A stretch of DNA of 64,000 nucleotides from Tomitella fengzijianii (GTDB taxonomy: Bacteria > Actinomycetota > Actinomycetes > Mycobacteriales > Mycobacteriaceae), in the NCBI RefSeq assembly GCF_007559025.1, contig NZ_CP041765.1, forward strand, positions 988,679-1,052,678, in the 5' to 3' direction. Position 1 is the stretch's first letter, and every line of letters starts with the position of its first letter. Under the pieces are notes generated by a model. The model did no database searches, was not told where the DNA came from, and saw only the letters and a list, made by a program, of their open reading frames with translations. This document shows positions 41,044 through 48,944 of this stretch, piece by piece. Made by a program: the position numbers and the translations under genes.

Positions 41044-41601
41044 TCAGCCTCGCGGCGTGAGCCGCGGCTCGGGGAGGTCCGGCGGGCCGGGTTCGGACAC
41101 GTCGATCTCGGTGGTCCCGTCCTCGTGCGGGAACACCCAGCGCCGCATGGCCCAGAACCGGAAGGCCATCTGCAGCAGGTTGCCGATGATGTAGGCGCTG
41201 ACGAAGTCCGCGATGTTCTCGACCGTGAGCGAATAGTGCTCGGCGTTCAGGTGCAGCCCGTAGCGGGACACCCACAGCGGCGCGAAGCTCAGCACCACGC
41301 CGATCCCGCTGACGATGAAGAACAGCACCGCCTCGGAGCTGATGTGCCGACCGCCGCGGGAGCGGAACGACCACTGCCGATTGAGGAAGTACGACAGGAT
41401 CATGGCCAGCACGCCGGAGATGATTTTGGCGGTGACCGGCTTGGGCTCGAGGATCGTGAGCTTGAGGCAGTAGAAGATCGCCAGGTCGACGACGAAGGTG
41501 GTACCTCCGACGATGGCGAACTTGATGAACTCGGCGTGGCGCAGCGCGAGGTCCCGGAACGGCTGCGGGATCATCCCCATCACGGTGTCGACATAGGCCA
41601 C
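41044..41601 (-). CDS. GtrA-family membrane protein
   Basis: A 185-residue protein with four helices of the GtrA/DPMS flippase-like family. FIKFAIVGGTTFVVDLAIFYCL and SYFLNRQWSFRSRGG are the family signatures (FxxxG and N-x-x-[WF]-x-F). These proteins are thought to move polyprenyl-phosphate sugars. GTG 41601 is preferred over the frame's first start at 41625, because a TAGACT box sits 8 nt before it. Homologous in position to Rv3277. Convergent with the PH-domain gene. Confidence 0.88.
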   Translation of the reverse strand: MAYVDTVMGMIPQPFRDLALRHAEFIKFAIVGGTTFVVDLAIFYCLKLTILEPKPVTAKIISGVLAMILSYFLNRQWSFRSRGGRHISSEAVLFFIVSGIGVVLSFAPLWVSRYGLHLNAEHYSLTVENIADFVSAYIIGNLLQMAFRFWAMRRWVFPHEDGTTEIDVSEPGPPDLPEPRLTPRG

Positions 41602-41609
41602 GATCCCAC

Positions 41610-41615
41610 AGTCTA
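41610..41615 (-). promoter_or_regulatory. Candidate leaderless -10 box of the gtrA-like gene
   Basis: On the minus strand TAGACT lies 8 nt before GTG 41601. Confidence 0.35.
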
Positions 41616-41694
41616 GATTCCGCAAGGCCCGGCGTGTGCGCTGCGGCGCAGGCAGGGTGCGGAGTGTGTGCGGGATCTCGCCCGCGGGGCCCGT

Positions 41695-42312
41695 TTATTG
41701 CGGTGCGGATCCGTCGACATCGAGCGTGACGAGGGCGCCCTCCTCGCAGCGCCAAGGACCGTCCCGTGGTGGCACGAGCGGGAACCAGCCGGAGCCGTGG
41801 AAGTTGTCGGGTACGTCGGCCACCAGTCCGGAATCGAATCCGGACTGTCCGACGCGTAGAGGGCTGAGCTTCATGGTTCCGTCGTGCGAATACTCGCCGT
41901 CTGTGTCGGGCCAACTCGTCCGGGTGATGAGCATGCAGTCGGTCACTTCGCCCGCCGCGCGTGCGTGCTCTGTCACCATTCCCAGGCATGCGACCTCGAA
42001 GATCCCGACGAGCTCGGCCGGAACGGAGTCGAGGGTCTGCGAAGCGAGCGAGGCGGCCCAGTGACTCCCACGGAGCAAGTGCCGGCGCCCGTCATGGTGC
42101 GCAAGGATTCGGCGGTCGGCGTCGGCATGCGCGTTGCCGGCGGCAGGAACGTGCTCTGCGCGCGTCTCGACCACGTGGGAGGCCTCAGGAAAGACTGCGG
42201 GGTCGATCTCCCGGAACTCCAGCAAGTACTCCACCCGGTCGCCGACCCGCGGGATCGTCTCCTGGCCGTCCGAGACCAGGTACTCGGGCAGGACTATCCG
42301 CAACTCCGCCAT
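41695..42312 (-). CDS. Unrecognised protein, paired with divergent relative
   Basis: A 205-residue soluble protein I do not recognise. It is rich in predicted strands and acidic residues, with no signal peptide or membrane segment. The N-terminus (RIVLPEYLVSDG, then PRVGDRVEYLLEF) resembles that of the divergent neighbour (ISVFVPGWVFDD, then PDRGDLLDVELTF). A second shared segment is AELVGIFEVACLG with GEVTDCMLITR here, against RVELTGTLVVGVG with GRVRRVRLVEQR there. ATG 42312 is the likely start. It interrupts the gtrA-purK order seen in M. tuberculosis. Function unknown. Confidence 0.7.
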   Translation of the reverse strand: MAELRIVLPEYLVSDGQETIPRVGDRVEYLLEFREIDPAVFPEASHVVETRAEHVPAAGNAHADADRRILAHHDGRRHLLRGSHWAASLASQTLDSVPAELVGIFEVACLGMVTEHARAAGEVTDCMLITRTSWPDTDGEYSHDGTMKLSPLRVGQSGFDSGLVADVPDNFHGSGWFPLVPPRDGPWRCEEGALVTLDVDGSAPQ

Positions 42313-42463
42313 GGAGACATGGTGCACGGGGGTTCTCTCGGCCGCGATGCTCTCGCGGGAATGCCCGCGGCTATCGGGGGGCGTCGTGGTAGTTTCCGGT
42401 GCAAGGTGTCCCCGCGCCCGATGGCTTCGCCCATCGGTTCGTCGAGTGCGTGGGGTTTGCACG

Positions 42464-43708
42464 ATGACTGCCGAAACGGCTGATCGCACGATTTCCGTGT
42501 TCGTGCCCGGTTGGGTTTTCGATGACCGCTCGCTCACCCCGCCCGATCGCGGAGACCTCCTCGACGTCGAGTTGACGTTCGACCCCGCCGGGCAGACACC
42601 CTCGCCGTGTGAGCGCGCCGTGCAGGCCATCGCGCGGCCGATGTTCGGGCACGCCCCCCGCAACCGACCCGGCGGTCGACTGCGCTGGCCCCACGAAGTG
42701 ATCGGTGACGGATGGTCCGCCGAGTGGCTGTCTGAGCAGCCACTGGCCGGACGGGTCGAACTCACCGGAACGCTCGTCGTCGGTGTCGGCTGGACGTCGT
42801 CAAGCAACGCAGCGCGGGTGCGCGGCCGGGTGCGGCGGGTCCGGCTCGTCGAGCAGCGCTTCGAGCACGTCGAACGAGGGATACGCGCCGTGGACGGCAC
42901 CGAGCGGCTGACCGAGGTCGAGTTCACCCCGCGCCGCTTCTGGTCGGACCTGGTTGTAGAAGAGGACGGTTTCCGGGCGACGGGCGTGCTGGTCGACCTG
43001 GACGTCCACGACGTGCCGGCGGCGAAGCCGGAGTTCGTCGCCGGCGCGGTTTCCGTCGCCGGGCCCGACGTGTGGGTGATGGACCGGTCGGATCCGGTCC
43101 TGCTGCACATCGACACGAGGCCGTCGCCGCCGCGAGTGGTCGAGTACCTGTTGCCGCTGACCATCGAGCCGCCGGTGGACCAGTGGACCCGCAGGGTTCA
43201 CGCCGACCGTGACGGGTGCTGGATCACCTCCCGCTACGAGGTGTTCCGGTGCGATCGCGACGACGACGGGACGCTGACCGTGGAACGTGTCTGCACGGAG
43301 GGTGGCAGCACCGTTTTCTTCGACGGGCAGCTTTTCCTGATTGGTCACCTGCGTCCTAAACTGAGCAAGGACCCCCGCTACGGCGCCGTGCGCATCGAGG
43401 GCGACGCCCACCGGCTGCGGGTGCTCGACGAGGAGCGGCGGTTCGTCCCCGTCGCGGATCCGGCCACCATCGCCGAGGTCACGGCGCAGTGGGGGCGAGC
43501 CGACTCGGCGCGCGGGACCGACGGCACGGAGTGGAGGGCCGTGGGCATGCTCACCGCGCAATCCCCGGACGGCACGCGTCGGCGCATCGACCTCGATGTG
43601 CGAACCCGTGGCACTGTGCGCTGGGTTCGGCCGGACCCGCTGACGGATCCGGCCAACGCCGACATCGTCGCGAGGATCTCGTTTCCGCCGCCGCGCGCCG
43701 CAACATAG
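42464..43708 (+). CDS. Unrecognised 414-residue protein, relative of divergent neighbour
   Basis: A soluble, strand-rich protein with no family I recognise. Residues about 8-140 look like the divergent 205-residue protein (see there). The remaining part (about 150-414) has repeated Trp/Arg/Asp-rich strand pairs such as RFWSDLVVEEDGF, GCWITSRYEVFRCDRDDDG and RRIDLDVRTRGTVRWVRP, which could be a propeller or beta-sandwich. No signal peptide, membrane helix or catalytic motif is seen. ATG 42464 is the first start after the 151-nt divergent spacer. Function unknown. Confidence 0.7.
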   Translation: MTAETADRTISVFVPGWVFDDRSLTPPDRGDLLDVELTFDPAGQTPSPCERAVQAIARPMFGHAPRNRPGGRLRWPHEVIGDGWSAEWLSEQPLAGRVELTGTLVVGVGWTSSSNAARVRGRVRRVRLVEQRFEHVERGIRAVDGTERLTEVEFTPRRFWSDLVVEEDGFRATGVLVDLDVHDVPAAKPEFVAGAVSVAGPDVWVMDRSDPVLLHIDTRPSPPRVVEYLLPLTIEPPVDQWTRRVHADRDGCWITSRYEVFRCDRDDDGTLTVERVCTEGGSTVFFDGQLFLIGHLRPKLSKDPRYGAVRIEGDAHRLRVLDEERRFVPVADPATIAEVTAQWGRADSARGTDGTEWRAVGMLTAQSPDGTRRRIDLDVRTRGTVRWVRPDPLTDPANADIVARISFPPPRAAT

Positions 43709-43806
43709 AACCGTTGGACTTGGCGCTCTCCGGGGTGCTGAGCTGCGTGCGCGCATATCCAGGGCGAGTCCGCGCGCAGGCCGCTCCCGTGACACCATGG
43801 ACAGCC

Positions 43807-45153
43807 GTGACCGACGAACCTCTCTCCGCACCGGCTGACGACGACAGTGCCGCGCACGGCGACTCGCGCATCCGCGGCGGCGCGCGGGATTCCGCCCCTC
43901 CCGGCCGCGGCGAGGAGGCCGCGGCGGCGGGCGTGATGCCGCTGGTCGCGATGATCGGCGGCGGGCAGCTGGCGCGGATGACGCAGCAGGCGGCCATCGC
44001 GCTGGGGCAGAACCTGCGGGTACTCGCGGGCGCGCCGGACGAGTCCGCGGCGCAGGTGTCCGCGGACGTGGTGCTCGGCAGCCACACGGATCTCGACGCG
44101 CTGCGCCGCGCGGCGGACGGGGCTTCGGTGCTCACCTTCGACCACGAGCACGTGCCGCCGGAGCACTTGCACGCACTTGTGGCGGAGGGCGTGACGGTGC
44201 TGCCGCCGCCGGAGGCGCTGGTGCACGCCCAGGACAAGCTGCTGATGCGCCGCAGGCTGCGTGAACTCGGCGCGCCGGTGCCGGACTTCGCGCCGGTGGA
44301 GGGCACCGCGGACGTGGCGGAGTTCGCCGAGCATCACTCCTGGCCGGTGGTGGTCAAGGCGACCCGCGGCGGCTACGACGGCAAGGGCGTGTGGGTGCTG
44401 CACTCCCAGGACGAGGCCGCGGAGGTGGTGGCCGCGCAGCGCGCCGCGGGAACGGTGCTCATGGTCGAGGAGGCCGTGCCGTGGCGGCGCGAGCTGTCCG
44501 CGATGGTGGCGCGCTCGCCGTTCGGCCAGGGCGCGGCGTGGCCGGTGGTGGAGACCGTCCAGCGCGACGGCGTGCTCGCCCTCGCGCTGGCCCCGGCGCC
44601 CGGCATCTCCACCGAGCTGGCCTCCCGCGCGCAGCAGCTGGCGCTGCGCCTGGCCGACGAACTGGGCGTGGTCGGGTCGATGGCGGTGGAGCTCTTCGAG
44701 TTCGACGGCCCGGACGGCACCCCGCGGATCCAGGTCAACGAGCTGGCCATGCGCCCGCACAACTCGGGCCACTGGACCCAGGACGGCGCCGTGACCTCCC
44801 AGTTCGAACAGCACCTGCGTGCGGTGCTCGACTACCCGCTCGGCGACCCGTCGCCCACGGCGCCGCTCACGGTGACGGCGAACGTGCTCGGCGCCGCGCA
44901 GGCGCCGGAGATGTCGATGGACGAGCGCCTGCATCACCTGTTCGCGCGGATGCCCGAGGCCAAGGTGCACCTGTACGGCAAGGGCGAGCGCCCGGGCCGC
45001 AAGCTGGGTCACGTCAACATCGCCGGCGCCTTCCCCGGGTCGCCCGACGACGCGGACTATGCGGCGGACGTGCGTGAACGGGCGGAGCGCGCGGCACACT
45101 GGATGTCGCACGCGGAATGGACCGACGGATGGGATGGGCACGCGGATGACTGA
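43807..45153 (+). CDS. purK: 5-(carboxyamino)imidazole ribonucleotide synthase
   Basis: A 448-residue ATP-grasp enzyme of purine synthesis that carboxylates aminoimidazole ribonucleotide with bicarbonate and [25 protein letters not shown] starts the fold, [16 protein letters not shown] is the ATP loop, [16 protein letters not shown] the metal-binding part. About 45 N-terminal residues are disordered and not typical of the family. GTG 43807 was selected by frame; ATG codons nearby are out of frame. purE begins inside its last codons. Confidence 0.94.
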   Translation: MTDEPLSAPADDDSAAHGDSRIRGGARDSAPPGRGEEAAAAGVMPLVAMIGGGQLARMTQQAAIALGQNLRVLAGAPDESAAQVSADVVLGSHTDLDALRRAADGASVLTFDHEHVPPEHLHALVAEGVTVLPPPEALVHAQDKLLMRRRLRELGAPVPDFAPVEGTADVAEFAEHHSWPVVVKATRGGYDGKGVWVLHSQDEAAEVVAAQRAAGTVLMVEEAVPWRRELSAMVARSPFGQGAAWPVVETVQRDGVLALALAPAPGISTELASRAQQLALRLADELGVVGSMAVELFEFDGPDGTPRIQVNELAMRPHNSGHWTQDGAVTSQFEQHLRAVLDYPLGDPSPTAPLTVTANVLGAAQAPEMSMDERLHHLFARMPEAKVHLYGKGERPGRKLGHVNIAGAFPGSPDDADYAADVRERAERAAHWMSHAEWTDGWDGHADD

Positions 45154-45688
45154 CCAGCAGCCGGAGCGGACCCCGGGGGCGCCGGGCGAGGGCGCCGCGC
45201 GCGTCGGTTTGATCATGGGCAGCGACTCGGACTGGCCGACGATGGAGGCCGCCGCGCTGGCGCTGGCGGAGTTCGACGTGCCGTTCGAGGTGGGCGTGGT
45301 CTCCGCGCACCGCACGCCGCAGAAGATGCTGGACTACGCGCGCGCGGCCCACACCAGGGGGGTGCGCGTGGTGATCGCGGGGGCCGGCGGTGCCGCGCAC
45401 CTGCCGGGCATGGTCGCCTCGGCCACGCCGCTGCCGGTGATCGGCGTGCCGGTCCCGCTCAAGCATCTCGACGGAATGGACTCGCTGCTGTCGATCGTGC
45501 AGATGCCGGCGGGCGTGCCGGTGGCCACGGTGTCCATCGGCGGCGCGCGCAACGCGGGCCTGCTTGCGGTACGCATGCTCGCCGCGTCCGATTCCGCGCT
45601 GCGCGAGCGGATGGTGGAGTTCCAGGCGGGCCTGGAGCGCATGGTGGCGGACAAGGACGCCGCGCTGCGCGCGAAGTTGATGGGCTGA
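45146..45688 (+). CDS. purE: N5-carboxyaminoimidazole ribonucleotide mutase
   Basis: A 180-residue octameric-type class I PurE that moves the carboxyl group from N5 to C4 of the imidazole. Motifs are [26 protein letters not shown] (active His) and [21 protein letters not shown] 45146 overlaps the purK stop by 8 nt. A TetR gene starts 5 nt after its stop. Confidence 0.95.
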   Translation: MTDQQPERTPGAPGEGAARVGLIMGSDSDWPTMEAAALALAEFDVPFEVGVVSAHRTPQKMLDYARAAHTRGVRVVIAGAGGAAHLPGMVASATPLPVIGVPVPLKHLDGMDSLLSIVQMPAGVPVATVSIGGARNAGLLAVRMLAASDSALRERMVEFQAGLERMVADKDAALRAKLMG

Positions 45689-45693
45689 TACCG

Positions 45694-46434
45694 GTGCCGC
45701 CCGGCGACGACGCGCCGCGGAATCCGGCGCTGCCGGATGCGCGGATGCGCGTGATGGACGCCGCGATCCGGCTGTTCTCCGAATCGGGCTTCGAGTCCAC
45801 CACCGTCGACGAGATCGCGGCGGCCGCGGGGATCTCGCGGCGCACGTTCTTCCGCCAGTTCCACTCCAAGGAGGACGTGGTCTTCGCCGACCACCGCGCT
45901 TTGCTGGCGCAGGCGTCCGAGTTTCTCGAAACGTCGCGGCACAGCCCGCACACCGACCCGTGGGTGTCGGTGTGCGACGCGGCGGAGCTGGTATTCCGCC
46001 GGTTCGAAGAGAACCGGGCGCTGTCGGTGCGGCGCTACCGCGTGGTCAATGCCGTCGAGGCGCTGCGCGAGCGGGAGATCGTCACCGTGCACAGCTACGA
46101 GCGGCTGTTCACCGACCACCTCGGCGCGGTCGATCCGTCGGCCGCGCCGTCGGTGATCGTGCCGTTCGCGGCGGCGGTCACCGCGGGGCACAACTACCTG
46201 CTGCGCGAGATGCTGCGCGGCAACCCGGAGGCCACGCTGCACCGGCTGCGCTCCGAACTTTCACTGATCCGTAGCCGGATGCGCGGCGAAGCGGCGCCCG
46301 CAGACGGGCGGGCGTCGGCCGGCCGTCGCGTGGTGGTCGTCGTCGCGGAGCCGGGAGCGGGCGACGACGAGATCGCCGACGCGGTGCGGTCGCAGCTGGC
46401 GCGCACAGCCGACGGCACCGTCGCTGGCACTTAG
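45694..46434 (+). CDS. TetR-family regulator downstream of purKE
   Basis: A 246-residue regulator with the TetR HTH at residues about 18-62 (RVMDAAIRLFSESGF, then TTVDEIAAAAGISRRTFFRQFHSKEDVVF), a subtype in which RRTFFR-F-SK is typical of some actinobacterial redox and lipid regulators. A long C-terminal extension after residue 200 has no known fold. The GTG lies 5 nt after purE. One copy of a 15-bp palindrome covers its stop codon and a second lies before fadE25, suggesting it controls fadE25 and perhaps itself. Confidence 0.85.
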   Translation: MPPGDDAPRNPALPDARMRVMDAAIRLFSESGFESTTVDEIAAAAGISRRTFFRQFHSKEDVVFADHRALLAQASEFLETSRHSPHTDPWVSVCDAAELVFRRFEENRALSVRRYRVVNAVEALREREIVTVHSYERLFTDHLGAVDPSAAPSVIVPFAAAVTAGHNYLLREMLRGNPEATLHRLRSELSLIRSRMRGEAAPADGRASAGRRVVVVVAEPGAGDDEIADAVRSQLARTADGTVAGT

Positions 46435-46439
46435 TGCCA
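46425..46439. promoter_or_regulatory. Palindromic operator, copy 1 (tetR stop)
   Basis: TGGCACTTAGTGCCA: perfect 7-bp arms around one base. It overlaps the stop of the TetR gene and matches copy 2 at 13 of 15 positions. Confidence 0.65.
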
Positions 46440-46499
46440 AGCGTGGCCGCGCGGCGCGGGCGTGGCGCGGACGTGGCGCGGACGTGGAAGCAAAAGGGC

Positions 46500-46530
46500 T
46501 TGACGTGCTGGTGCAGTACGGGAGTATCAT
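46500..46530 (+). promoter_or_regulatory. Candidate sigma-70-type promoter of fadE25
   Basis: TTGACG (46500-46505) and TATCAT (46525-46530) are separated by 19 nt. It lies between the two palindromic operators. Confidence 0.35.
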
Positions 46531-46600
46531 GGCTTCGGCGGATGTCGAGGCGCTGTCTGCGCACATGACGGAGATGTGGACGTCCGTGGAGGGCGCAAGC

Positions 46601-46615
46601 TGGCACTGAGTGTCA
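46601..46615. promoter_or_regulatory. Palindromic operator, copy 2 (before fadE25)
   Basis: TGGCACTGAGTGTCA: 7-bp arms around one base with one mismatched pair. It lies 102 nt before the fadE25 start, downstream of the candidate promoter, where a bound repressor would block elongation. Confidence 0.65.
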
Positions 46616-46717
46616 TCGAGAGTCCCTTGATTTCACTCGGAATCGGCGAAGCGACACGCATGCTGTGTCCATCGGGCGTCGCCGCCGCGCCCGCGGACCC
46701 TACGAGGAGGACCACCA

Positions 46718-47878
46718 ATGGCCGGAAACCCGGATTTCGACCTGTTCAAGCTGGGCGATGAGCACGATGAGCTGCGCGCCGCGATCCGCTCGCTGTCCGA
46801 GAAGGAGATCGCGCCGTACGCCAAGGCCGTCGACGGGGAGGCCCGCTTCCCGCAGGAGGCGCTCGACGCCCTCACCGCGTCCGGGTTCAACGCGGTGCAC
46901 GTGCCCGAGGAGTACGACGGCCAGGGGGCGGACTCGGTGGCCACCTGCATCGTCATCGAGGAGGTCGCGCGGGTGTGCGGCTCGTCGTCGCTGATCCCCG
47001 CGGTGAACAAGCTGGGCACGATGGGGCTGATCCTCAACGGGTCCGACGAGCTCAAGAAGCAGGTGCTGCCGCAGCTCGCCTCCGGCGAGGCGATGGCCTC
47101 CTACGCGCTGTCCGAGCGGGAGGCGGGTTCGGACGCCGCGTCGATGCGCACGCGCGCCAAGGCCGACGGCGACGAGTGGGTCCTCAACGGCTCCAAGTGC
47201 TGGATCACCAACGGCGGCAAGTCCACCTGGTACACCGTCATGGCCGTGACCGACCCCGACAAGCGCGCCAACGGCATCTCCGCGTTCATGGTGCACAAGG
47301 ACGACCCGGGCTTCTCCGTCACCGGCTACGAGCACAAGCTCGGCATCAAGGGCAGCCCCACCGCCGAGCTGGCCTTCGAGAACTGCCGCATCCCCGGCGA
47401 CCGGATCATCGGCGAGCCCGGCACCGGGTTCAAGACCGCGCTGGAGACGCTGGACCACACCCGGCCCACCATCGGCGCGCAGGCCGTGGGGCTGGCGCAG
47501 GGGGCGCTGGACGCGGCGATCGACTACACCAAGGACCGCAAGCAGTTCGGCAAGTCGATCAGCGAGTTCCAGGGCGTGCAGTTCATGCTGGCCGACATGG
47601 CCATGAAGCTCGAGGCCGCCCGCCTGATGGTGTACACCTCGGCGGCGCGGGCCGAGCGCGGCGAGAAGAACCTGGGCTTCATCTCCTCCGCCGCCAAGTG
47701 CTTCGCGTCCGATGTGGCCATGGAGGTCACCACCGACGCCGTGCAGCTGTTCGGCGGCGCCGGGTTCACGACCGACTTCCCCGTGGAGCGTATGATGCGC
47801 GACGCGAAGATCACCCAGATCTACGAGGGCACCAACCAGGTCCAGCGCATGGTCATGTCGCGGGCACTGTTGAAGTGA
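46718..47878 (+). CDS. fadE25: Acyl-CoA dehydrogenase
   Basis: A 386-residue flavoenzyme catalysing the first step of fatty acid beta-oxidation. [20 protein letters not shown] and CWITNGGKSTWY form the FAD/substrate region, DRKQFGKSISEFQGVQFMLADMA the mid-domain, and QIYEGTNQVQRMVMSRALL the C-terminal signature with the catalytic Glu. It corresponds to FadE25 (Rv3274c). ATG 46718 follows GAGGAGG. The 3-hydroxyacyl-CoA dehydrogenase gene follows after 49 nt. Confidence 0.95.
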   Translation: MAGNPDFDLFKLGDEHDELRAAIRSLSEKEIAPYAKAVDGEARFPQEALDALTASGFNAVHVPEEYDGQGADSVATCIVIEEVARVCGSSSLIPAVNKLGTMGLILNGSDELKKQVLPQLASGEAMASYALSEREAGSDAASMRTRAKADGDEWVLNGSKCWITNGGKSTWYTVMAVTDPDKRANGISAFMVHKDDPGFSVTGYEHKLGIKGSPTAELAFENCRIPGDRIIGEPGTGFKTALETLDHTRPTIGAQAVGLAQGALDAAIDYTKDRKQFGKSISEFQGVQFMLADMAMKLEAARLMVYTSAARAERGEKNLGFISSAAKCFASDVAMEVTTDAVQLFGGAGFTTDFPVERMMRDAKITQIYEGTNQVQRMVMSRALLK

Positions 47879-47927
47879 GCCGTCCGGCGATCGCGCCGGT
47901 CACGGATCCCGACACGAAAGCGAGATT

Positions 47928-48776
47928 ATGAAGCAAGTAGGAGTGGTCGGCGGCGGCACCATGGGTGCCGGCATCGCCGAGGTCTGCGCCAAGGCCGGCA
48001 CCGCGGTCACCGTGCTGGAGACCAAGCAGGAGTTCGCCGACGCGGCCCGTGCGCGCATCGAGAAGTCGATCGCGCGCGGGGTCAAGGCGGGCAAGCTGGG
48101 GCAGGCCGACGCCGACGCGGCCCTCGCCCGCGTCACCGTGACGCTCGAGATGAACGATCTCGCCGACGCCGACCTGGTGATCGAGGCCGCCCCGGAGATC
48201 GAGTCGCTCAAGGCCGAAATCTTCGGCAAGCTCGACCAGATCGTCAAGGCCGACGCGATCCTCGCCACCAACACCTCGTCGATCCCCGTGATCAAGGTGG
48301 CGAACGCCACGCAGCGGCCGGAGAAGGTCGTCGGCGTGCACTTCTTCAACCCCGTGCCGGTGATGCCGCTGGTGGAGGTCATCTCCACGCTGTCGACCTC
48401 TCCGGAGACTGCCGCCGCGGTCACCGAGTTCGCCTCCGCCACCCTGGGCAAGACCGCGGTGCAGGCGGGCGACCGCTCCGGCTTCATCGTCAACGCGCTG
48501 CTCATCCCGTACCTGCTCTCGGCGGTGCGCATGTACGAGTCGGGCTACGCCACCAAGGAGGACATCGACGCGGGCATGAAGGGCGGCTGCGGCCACCCGA
48601 TGGGCCCGCTGACGCTGTGCGACACGGTGGGCCTCGACGTGGCGCTGGCCGCCGCGGAGTCGATGTACGCCGAGTTCGGCGAGCCGCACATGTGCCCGCC
48701 GCCGCTGCTGCGTCGCATGGTCGACGCGGGGCACCTTGGCCGGAAGACGGGCAAGGGCTTCTACGACTACAACTGA
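47928..48776 (+). CDS. fadB2: 3-hydroxybutyryl-CoA dehydrogenase
   Basis: A 282-residue NAD-dependent enzyme with VGVVGGGTMGAGIAEVCAKAG at the N-terminus, TNTSSIPVIKVA, the signature VGVHFFNPVPVMPLVEVI with catalytic His-Glu, and a C-terminal dimerisation domain ending GKGFYDYN. It oxidises (S)-3-hydroxyacyl-CoA in beta-oxidation or reduces acetoacetyl-CoA. Co-directional with fadE25; a strong hairpin follows. Confidence 0.94.
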   Translation: MKQVGVVGGGTMGAGIAEVCAKAGTAVTVLETKQEFADAARARIEKSIARGVKAGKLGQADADAALARVTVTLEMNDLADADLVIEAAPEIESLKAEIFGKLDQIVKADAILATNTSSIPVIKVANATQRPEKVVGVHFFNPVPVMPLVEVISTLSTSPETAAAVTEFASATLGKTAVQAGDRSGFIVNALLIPYLLSAVRMYESGYATKEDIDAGMKGGCGHPMGPLTLCDTVGLDVALAAAESMYAEFGEPHMCPPPLLRRMVDAGHLGRKTGKGFYDYN

Positions 48777-48828
48777 GTCCCCGCCGCCGCAGGGTGCACG
48801 AGCCTGCCGCGGCAGCGCGTGACCGAGG

Positions 48829-48868
48829 GCGGACGCCCCGGCGGAGGATTCTCCGCCGGGGCGTCCGC
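48829..48868 (+). terminator. Strong terminator after fadE25-fadB2
   Basis: A perfect 18-bp GC-rich stem (48829-48846 with 48851-48868) around the 4-nt loop GATT, 53 nt after the fadB2 stop. Confidence 0.85.
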
Positions 48869-48944
48869 GCGTTTCCGGCGGCGTCGCGGTCGTCGCGGGC
48901 TACGGTGCGGGGGGGCGCGTGGCACGGCGTGGACGGAGGAGACC

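Noticed and set aside
46529-46609. A 26-codon open frame starting at the fadE25 promoter candidate and ending in operator copy 2
   Set aside because: Its ATG overlaps the -10 box, there is no ribosome binding site, and no conserved pattern is visible.
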